Assembly (NCBI GenBank): GCA_001801105.1
Contig: MGWS01000003.1
Span: 3,696 to 15,154, forward strand
Direction of reading: 5' to 3'
From: Gallionellales bacterium GWA2_60_18
Lineage (GTDB): Bacteria > Pseudomonadota > Gammaproteobacteria > Burkholderiales > Gallionellaceae
DNA length: 11,459 bases
The notes under the pieces are model-generated. The model saw nothing but the letters and a program-made list of their open reading frames with translations. It did no database searches and was not told the origin of the DNA. A program made the translations under genes and the position numbers. This document shows, in pieces, positions 6,998 to 11,459 of the stretch. How positions within the stretch are numbered: position 1 is the first letter of the stretch; each line of letters begins with the position of its first letter.

Positions 6998-7024
6998 AAA
7001 CCCGCCGCAAGGCGGGTTTTTTTT
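6998..7024 (+). terminator. Rho-independent terminator of the symporter operon
   Basis: AAACCCGCC and GGCGGGTTT form a perfect 9-bp stem around a GCAA tetraloop (GNRA type), followed by a run of eight T (7017-7024) that overlaps the end of the stem. It lies 35 bases after the symporter stop codon. On the opposite strand the stem is followed only by TTTGAAAATG, so it would be weaker for the converging TPR gene. Confidence 0.93.
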
Positions 7025-7084
7025 ACTGGAGGGGAAATCGGAAGTTGTCGGTGGCCTGGTGGATAATCTGGATTGGAAGGTGCG

Positions 7085-7675
7085 CTACCAAGGCATTTCC
7101 GGCAGCAGGTGCGCCAGATCCTCGCGACCGCTATCCTTGATTAACTGGCGGGTGATCTTGGGGTCGAACTCGAGGAGCTTGTTGACGACCTTATCGACCT
7201 TGTCCGGTTCGCCGTTGTGATGGTAGGCCATGCCGAGTTGATACCAGGCATGGCCGTTCATCGGCTGCAGGCGGGCGGCTTCGCGTAGCGCGGCGGCAGC
7301 TTCGGCATGTTCGCCGAGCGAGGCATGGGCCAGGCCCACGCCATACCAGGCGCGATCAAGCGTGGGTTTGAGACGCACAGCCTCCCTGAATGCTTCGATG
7401 GCCGGGCGCCATGCCTTCATCTGCTCGCGCACAAAACCGAGGTTGAAGTGGCTGTCTGCGTCCTCCGGGCTTATATGCAATACTTCAAGGAGCCACTGCT
7501 CGGCGTGCGGATAATCCTGGCGCTGGGCTGCAATTGCCGCAAGATGGCGTGCGGACTGTACGTCTCGCGGATCAAGGCGAAAGGCAATGGCATAGGACTC
7601 ATAGGCCAGGTCCGTCTTGCCGATGAAATGAAATACCCAGCCGCGTGCATAATGGCGCCAGTGTTCGTAGCTCAT
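7085..7675 (-). CDS. Tetratricopeptide-repeat protein
   Basis: Protein of 196 aa built almost wholly from five TPR units with exact 34-residue spacing (boundaries near residues 38, 72, 106, 140 and 174). Each ends in a D/K-P type turn (RLDPRD, HISPED, RLKPTL, RLQPMN, EFDPKI) and has the usual A/G/Y packing positions. It has no signal peptide, membrane helix or catalytic domain, so it is probably a cytoplasmic scaffold or adaptor with unknown partner. The ATG at 7673-7675 begins right before the first repeat. A TTG 33 bases upstream is in frame but has no ribosome site. The gene diverges from the small membrane-protein gene and converges on the symporter terminator. Function cannot be assigned further. 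Confidence 0.88.
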   Translation of the reverse strand: MSYEHWRHYARGWVFHFIGKTDLAYESYAIAFRLDPRDVQSARHLAAIAAQRQDYPHAEQWLLEVLHISPEDADSHFNLGFVREQMKAWRPAIEAFREAVRLKPTLDRAWYGVGLAHASLGEHAEAAAALREAARLQPMNGHAWYQLGMAYHHNGEPDKVDKVVNKLLEFDPKITRQLIKDSGREDLAHLLPEMPW

Positions 7676-7716
7676 GAGTACAATTCCACAATCAATGTAA
7701 AGGCTCAAACAATAAC

Positions 7717-8019
7717 ATGGCTAATCCGGAAATTCTCATCATCAGCATCCTGCGCGCACTGACCGAAGTAGCCTTGCTAACCCTGCTCGGGCAGGGATTG
7801 CTGGCCCTGCTCGCGGGCAGCCGGCGCGCGACGAACCCTGTATATCAACTGTTCCAGACCATTACCAGACCGGCGCTGCGTATCGCGCGCATTATCACGC
7901 CACGGGTAATCGTCGACAAGCACCTGCCGTTTGTCGCCTTCTTTCTGTTGTTCTGGCTGTGGATATTGCTGGCTTACGTGAAGCGCACCCTTTGCGGCAT
8001 CGAGGGTCTCGCCTGCTGA
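7717..8019 (+). CDS. Small two-helix membrane protein (YggT-like layout), unknown function
   Basis: Hypothetical protein of 100 aa with a hydrophobic helix at ~15-33, a basic amphipathic middle (residues ~34-68, with a TRPALRIARIITPRVIVDKHLP segment) and a second helix at ~71-88 rich in Phe, Leu and Trp. The R-P-x-x-R...I-x-P run between two helices recalls half of a YggT protein, but I do not claim membership. Translation from 7717 is weakly supported: AAAGG lies 13 bases upstream, further than usual. The reading frame, composition and clear hydrophobic pattern argue that it is real. It is divergent from the TPR gene with only 41 bases between the two start codons, so their promoters must overlap or lie within coding sequence. 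Confidence 0.7.
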   Translation: MANPEILIISILRALTEVALLTLLGQGLLALLAGSRRATNPVYQLFQTITRPALRIARIITPRVIVDKHLPFVAFFLLFWLWILLAYVKRTLCGIEGLAC

Positions 8020-8058
8020 ACACGGCTTTCAGTCAGCGCGATAGCAGCTGTTGTAGAT

Positions 8059-8104
8059 GCGGATTCATTCGCGCGCAAGACACCGCTTTGGCGAATGAAT
8101 TCGC
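8059..8104. repeat. Palindromic repeat with 14-bp arms (REP/MITE-like)
   Basis: Arms 8059-8072 (GCGGATTCATTCGC) and 8091-8104 (GCGAATGAATTCGC) pair at 13 of 14 positions, with ten consecutive perfect pairs, around an 18-base loop. Weaker pairing extends outward through TGTAGAT and ACCTGC. The arms resemble GAATTCATTCGC-type palindromes that I recall as dispersed repeats in proteobacterial genomes. There is no U-tract, so it is not an ordinary terminator. It supplies a spurious in-frame ATG (8095) ahead of the thioesterase gene. Confidence 0.65.
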
Positions 8105-8187
8105 ACCTGCCCAACCATGCTTTTGTGTTGACCGGAAACAGCGCCGAATATAGAGTAGCAGCCGCTTCCCAGCCTGCGGAGAATATC

Positions 8188-8622
8188 TTGAAAGACACGT
8201 TGAAGCCCGGCATCGAGCACCAGTTGAGTTTCCATCTACCGGACACAAAGACCGTTCCGGCGCTCTACCCGGAATCCGCCGCATTCCAGGAAATGCCCGG
8301 GGTATTTGCCACCGGTTTCATGGTGGGCTTTCTGGAATGGGCCTGCATCGAGGCCATTAAACCGCACCTGGACTGGCCCGACGAGCAATCGTTGGGCACA
8401 CATATCAATGTCAGCCACACCGCCGCTACTCCGCCCGGTCTGAAGGTAACCGCAAGGGTAAAATTAATCCGAATCGATGGCCAACGGCTGACCTTCGAAG
8501 TGGAAGCGGACGATGGGGTGGACATCATCGCAAAAGGAACCCATGAGAGGTTCGTCATCGACAAAGAACGCTTCGATAAAAAAATCCGCGCCAAGGCAGC
8601 AACCCACGCCAGCAAGGCATAA
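8188..8622 (+). CDS. FlK-like hotdog acyl-CoA thioesterase
   Basis: Small soluble hotdog-fold protein of 144 aa, the normal length of FlK-type thioesterases. The start chosen is TTG at 8188-8190, preceded by GGAG with a six-base spacer. It yields the typical LKPGIEHQ..F opening. An in-frame ATG at 8095 lies inside the palindromic repeat and would add 31 unrelated residues. With this start, Thr42 (ATGFMVG), Glu50 (LEWAC) and His77 (VSHTA) line up with the Thr/Glu/His catalytic set of fluoroacetyl-CoA thioesterase FlK, which hydrolyses an acyl-CoA thioester. The substrate-lid positions recalled for FlK (Val23, Leu26, Phe33) also match, but the gating Phe36 is Met here. The family has many members unrelated to fluoroacetate, so the natural substrate is unknown; a small acyl-CoA is likely. 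There is no operon partner. Confidence 0.85.
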   Translation: MKDTLKPGIEHQLSFHLPDTKTVPALYPESAAFQEMPGVFATGFMVGFLEWACIEAIKPHLDWPDEQSLGTHINVSHTAATPPGLKVTARVKLIRIDGQRLTFEVEADDGVDIIAKGTHERFVIDKERFDKKIRAKAATHASKA

Positions 8623-8766
8623 AACCCGGCGAGCTCATGACCGTGCGGCAGATTGCCTGGCAAGTCATAGCCCGAAATCCACCAGAGAGGCCGCCGGAAA
8701 TACCGAAATACTGTAAAATTCATCAACCAAAAATTATTAAGAGCCTATTTCCGTACTGGAGAAACC

Positions 8767-9150
8767 GTGCCGCACCGCAACAGCATCAAAACGCTGCTCA
8801 TCGTGGATGACAGCCGCGTATCGCGCATGATGATACGCACCTTCGTAATCGCCAAGCACCCGAACTGGATCATCATCGAAGCCGCCAGCGGCAACGAGGC
8901 GCTGGAGATCGTGGATCGCGATACGCCGAATTACTGCACCATGGACATCAACATGCCGGGCATCATCGGCACCGATGCGGCCGAGCAAATTCTCGCAAAA
9001 TATCCGGGCATCCGCGTCGCCATCTTTTCGTCCAACATCCAGCAAACCCACCAGACCCGTGCCGCCGCGCTCGGCGCGCGGTTTGTCGCCAAACCGGTCA
9101 CGGAAAAAAGCGTGGCGCAGGCGCTTGAGTTTTTCGAGGGCAATAAATGA
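8767..9150 (+). CDS. Stand-alone CheY-like response regulator
   Basis: Single receiver domain of 127 aa with no output domain. Acidic residues Asp14 and Asp15 (LLIVDDSRVSR), phospho-acceptor Asp60 (CTMDINMPGI), Ser89 in place of the usual Thr (VAIFSSN) and Lys110 (VAKPV) are all present, so phosphorylation should work. It probably acts by protein-protein interaction after phosphorylation by an unlinked kinase. The start is GTG at 8767, supported by GGAG five bases upstream. Its stop codon overlaps the ATG of the CheC-like gene (ATGA, 4 bases), implying translational coupling with that phosphatase and probable co-transcription with the GGDEF gene. The CheY position of Tyr106 is Phe107 here, which suggests that the target surface differs from that of flagellar CheY. 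Confidence 0.92.
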   Translation: MPHRNSIKTLLIVDDSRVSRMMIRTFVIAKHPNWIIIEAASGNEALEIVDRDTPNYCTMDINMPGIIGTDAAEQILAKYPGIRVAIFSSNIQQTHQTRAAALGARFVAKPVTEKSVAQALEFFEGNK

Positions 9151-9758
9151 ATCCGCTGTCCGAATTACAGACTGACGCGCTGACCGAAATTTTCAACATC
9201 GGCGCGGGACGCGCCGCAGCAAGCCTGAGCGAGATCGTCGGCGAGGCGGTAAAACTGTCCGTGCCGCGCATCCAGCTTTACCAGTCCTCCGAAATCGATG
9301 CGGGCATCCTGTCGCTCAACAGCCCGCGCATCGGCGCGGTCAAGCAGCATTTCAGCGGCCCGTTCAATGCAGACGCCATGCTGTTGTTCACCGAGGATCG
9401 CGCGCTGGAAATCGTGCATGACATGATGGGCTCGCAAGTGGGCATCGAGGATGTCGCCGAATTCGAGCAGGAAGCCATGAGCGAATTGGGCAACATCATA
9501 CTGAATGCCTGCCTCTCCTCAATGGCGGACATGCTCGAACTCACGCTGGACAGCTCCCTGCCGGTTTATACCGTCGGCGCGACGGACGTGGTGTTACAGC
9601 AAATTATTTCGGATGCAAACCAGCCTCTCATGCTCGTGCTGCATATCGACCTGGCCATCGAAAACCGCCATTCGCAAGGCTATCTGGTGTTTCTGCTGAG
9701 TTCGTCATCCTTGCAGAAACTTCTCAGTCACATCGACCGGTTCATCGCCGGCCTCTGA
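9147..9758 (+). CDS. CheC-family phosphatase
   Basis: Soluble 203-aa protein of the CheC/CheX/FliY family, which removes phosphate from CheY-type receivers. It shows both repeats of the family active-site helix. The first is D-x-x-x-E-x-x-N with Asp10, Glu14 and Asn17 (DALTEIFNIGAGRAA). The second has Glu113 and Asn116 (MSELGNIILNA). In CheC, Glu and Asn of each helix enter the receiver active site, so two catalytic centres appear intact. The internal pseudo-twofold layout and length match CheC. It begins 4 bases inside the receiver gene, making that receiver the obvious substrate. CheC proteins are best known from Firmicutes and archaeal chemotaxis; in this window there are no cheA, cheW or flagellar genes beside it. 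Confidence 0.9.
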   Translation: MNPLSELQTDALTEIFNIGAGRAAASLSEIVGEAVKLSVPRIQLYQSSEIDAGILSLNSPRIGAVKQHFSGPFNADAMLLFTEDRALEIVHDMMGSQVGIEDVAEFEQEAMSELGNIILNACLSSMADMLELTLDSSLPVYTVGATDVVLQQIISDANQPLMLVLHIDLAIENRHSQGYLVFLLSSSSLQKLLSHIDRFIAGL

Positions 9759-9771
9759 AAACAGGGCACGC

Positions 9772-10815
9772 ATGAACTCCCTACCTGCCAAAAACGGATT
9801 GATTTCCCCCGGAAAGATCGGCGATGAAATCGCGGAAAAAATCTGGGACGGCATCAAGTCAGGGCTGATCCTGGTCGACAGCGAAGGCAGGATTCTGTTG
9901 TGGAACGACTGGATTGCCACGCACAGCGGCATCCCGGCCGAATCCGCCTTGAACAATTTCCTCGGTTCGTTATTCCCGGAAGGGCTGGCCGCTTCCTTCC
10001 AGACCGCCCTCAAGAACGTGATGCAGCACAAGCTGCCGGTTATCCTTTCCAATGCGCTGCACCGTTCGCCGTTGCCGCTTTACTCCCTGCCGATCGCGCG
10101 GCACAAGCAGGAACGCTTGCAGCAATCCATCGTCCTGACGCCCATCATCACCCGCGAAGCAATGCGCCTTTGCCTGATTCAGGTTACCGATGCCACCTTG
10201 TCCATCAAGCGCGAGCATGTCTTGAAATCGCACTCTGAGCGGCTCAGCAAGGAAGCTATCACGGATGCACTGACCGGCGCCAACAACCGGCGTTTTTTCG
10301 ACGGACGCTTCGCTGCCGAATTTGGCCGCGCGCAACGGCAAAGCGCCCCACTCTCGCTGATCATGCTGGACGTAGACTATTTCAAGCACTACAACGACAA
10401 ATACGGGCATCCGGCCGGAGACAAGGTGCTGATTTCCATCGCCAATGCGCTCAAATCGCAACTAAACCGCCCCACCGATGTGGTGGCGCGCTATGGCGGT
10501 GAAGAATTTGTCATCATCCTGCCCGACTCCAGTGCGGAAGGGAGCAAAATCATTGCGGAAAAACTGCGCAGCGCCGTTTCTAACCTGAACATCCCGCATG
10601 GCGAATCGGCCGTCGCCGACCGCATTACGATCAGCATCGGCATCGCGACCTATCAGCCGGACACCGACTGCAATATGACCTGCTTTCTGGAAATGGCAGA
10701 TACCGCCCTTTACAGCGCCAAGCATGGCGGACGGAATTGCGTGCGCCACCGCGTTACCACGGATTGCCCGCCGCCTTGCGTAAACGGGACGGCGCAAACG
10801 GCTCCACCGGATTGA
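9772..10815 (+). CDS. PAS-GGDEF diguanylate cyclase
   Basis: Cytoplasmic 347-aa protein that makes c-di-GMP from two GTP. Residues ~20-130 form a PAS-like sensor (GLILVDSEGRILLWNDW opening). A short helical linker with HSERLSKEAITDALTGANNRR leads into the GGDEF domain (~160-320). The metal-binding Asp200 (LDVDYFKHYND), the active-site signature GGEEF at 242-246 and the inhibitory RxxD site at 233-236 exactly five residues before it are all intact, so both catalysis and product inhibition are expected. No membrane helices are present. A ~25-residue Pro/Thr/Cys tail follows the domain. The ATG at 9772 has AGGG five bases upstream and lies 13 bases after the CheC-like stop codon, which suggests one transcript with the receiver and phosphatase. 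The signal sensed by the PAS domain is unknown. Confidence 0.94.
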   Translation: MNSLPAKNGLISPGKIGDEIAEKIWDGIKSGLILVDSEGRILLWNDWIATHSGIPAESALNNFLGSLFPEGLAASFQTALKNVMQHKLPVILSNALHRSPLPLYSLPIARHKQERLQQSIVLTPIITREAMRLCLIQVTDATLSIKREHVLKSHSERLSKEAITDALTGANNRRFFDGRFAAEFGRAQRQSAPLSLIMLDVDYFKHYNDKYGHPAGDKVLISIANALKSQLNRPTDVVARYGGEEFVIILPDSSAEGSKIIAEKLRSAVSNLNIPHGESAVADRITISIGIATYQPDTDCNMTCFLEMADTALYSAKHGGRNCVRHRVTTDCPPPCVNGTAQTAPPD

Positions 10816-10919
10816 CTTGCCGATACGATGCTTGCCTTTGTCGCGCTTTTTGACAAGAATGGCGCGGCCCCATGCAGAAAGCGCCGGATTTCACTAAACC
10901 CTTAAACTGAAAGAACGTC

Positions 10920-11459
10920 ATGCCCCCATCCCCAAGAAAAAAACCGGCCAAAACGGCAAAAAAATCCGATACCAAGCTGTTCGTGCTGGACACCAACGTA
11001 TTGCTGCATGACCCGACCAGCCTGTTCCGTTTCGAGGAGCACGACATCTGCCTGCCGATGTTCGTGCTGGAGGAACTGGACAACAAGAAAAAAGGCATGA
11101 CCGAAGTGGCGCGCAATGCGCGCCAAGCAAGCCGCTTCCTCGACGAGATCGTCAGCGATGCGCCGCACAAGATAGAGGAAGGCATCGCGCTGGAATCCGC
11201 CGCGCACAAGGGCTGCACCGGGCGGCTGTTCCTGCAAACCAGCTTCATCAAGCACGAACTGCCGCAGCATCTCGAGCTGGGCAAGGCGGACAATGCGATC
11301 CTCGGCGTGGTCATCGGCCTGCTGAAACTGCAACCGCAACGCTCGGTGATCCTGGTCTCCAAGGACATCAACATGCGCATCAAGGCGCGCGCGCTGGGCC
11401 TGGAAGCGCAGGACTATTTCAACGACAAGGTGCTGGAAGACACCGACCTGCTCTACAGC
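10920..11459 (+). CDS. PIN-PhoH ATPase (PhoH2-type), N-terminal part
   Basis: The frame is open to the right edge; 180 codons are present. After a Lys/Ala-rich start of about 18 residues comes a PIN nuclease domain: LFVLDTNVLLHDP with Asp24, LEELDNKKKG with Glu52, GKADNAILG with Asp124 and SKDINMRIKA with Asp149. These are the expected acidic metal ligands of the PIN fold. This order and the spacing are typical of PhoH2-like proteins, in which the PIN domain is followed by a PhoH P-loop ATPase; that half would lie outside the window. PhoH2 proteins are proposed to be RNA helicase/ribonucleases. The ATG at 10920 has only a weak GAAAG upstream. The 104 bases before it hold no convincing terminator for the GGDEF gene. 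Confidence 0.92.
   Translation, partial: MPPSPRKKPAKTAKKSDTKLFVLDTNVLLHDPTSLFRFEEHDICLPMFVLEELDNKKKGMTEVARNARQASRFLDEIVSDAPHKIEEGIALESAAHKGCTGRLFLQTSFIKHELPQHLELGKADNAILGVVIGLLKLQPQRSVILVSKDINMRIKARALGLEAQDYFNDKVLEDTDLLYS

Noticed and set aside
8095..8187. ATG start for the thioesterase 93 bases upstream
   Set aside because: It lies inside the palindromic repeat; the TTG at 8188 has a well-placed GGAG and gives the family's usual N-terminus.
10838..10856. TTGTC/GACAA hairpin after the diguanylate cyclase gene as a terminator
   Set aside because: The stem is only 5 bp and AT-containing, and the T-run is in the loop, not after the stem.
10754..11383. 209-codon minus-strand open frame opposite the PIN-PhoH gene
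   Set aside because: The plus strand carries all four PIN acidic motifs; the antisense product has Ser/Arg-rich shadow composition.

Overview
The window is chromosomal DNA from a Gram-negative proteobacterium. GC-rich coding, a TctD/TctE-type two-component system, a two-subunit VC_2705-type sodium:solute symporter and a PIN-PhoH ATPase gene together suggest a betaproteobacterium. A Nitrosomonadales or Gallionellales relative is a plausible but weakly supported guess. No phage, transposase, CRISPR, tRNA or rRNA signal was seen, and genes fill most of the sequence.

Layout. Bases 1-304 hold the C-terminal end of a DnaQ-like 3'-5' exonuclease. Bases 370-4401 are a minus-strand block: a response regulator (3718-4401), its 2CSK_N-type sensor histidine kinase (2188-3573), then a methyl-accepting chemotaxis protein with a C-terminal cytoplasmic sensor domain (370-2010). 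A 207-base divergent region (4402-4608) carries several symmetric or repeated motifs. It separates the two-component system from a plus-strand pair, a DUF4212 small subunit (4609-4875) overlapping by one base a 695-residue symporter (4875-6962), which ends in a strong intrinsic terminator (6998-7024).

Beyond the terminator lie a minus-strand protein of five TPRs (7085-7675), a small two-helix membrane protein (7717-8019), a palindromic repeat (8059-8104) and an FlK-like hotdog thioesterase that probably starts at TTG (8188-8622). Next comes a compact signalling cluster: a stand-alone CheY-like receiver (8767-9150), a CheC-type phosphatase overlapping it by 4 bases (9147-9758), and a soluble PAS-GGDEF diguanylate cyclase with an intact I-site (9772-10815). 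The window ends inside a PIN-PhoH gene (10920 onward).

How the genes may work together (inference): the two-component pair probably senses a carboxylate-like solute and controls the divergent symporter, and the chemoreceptor behind it could couple uptake to taxis. The receiver-CheC-GGDEF cluster looks like a phosphorelay output with its own dedicated phosphatase and a c-di-GMP arm. It is the most system-like part of the window.
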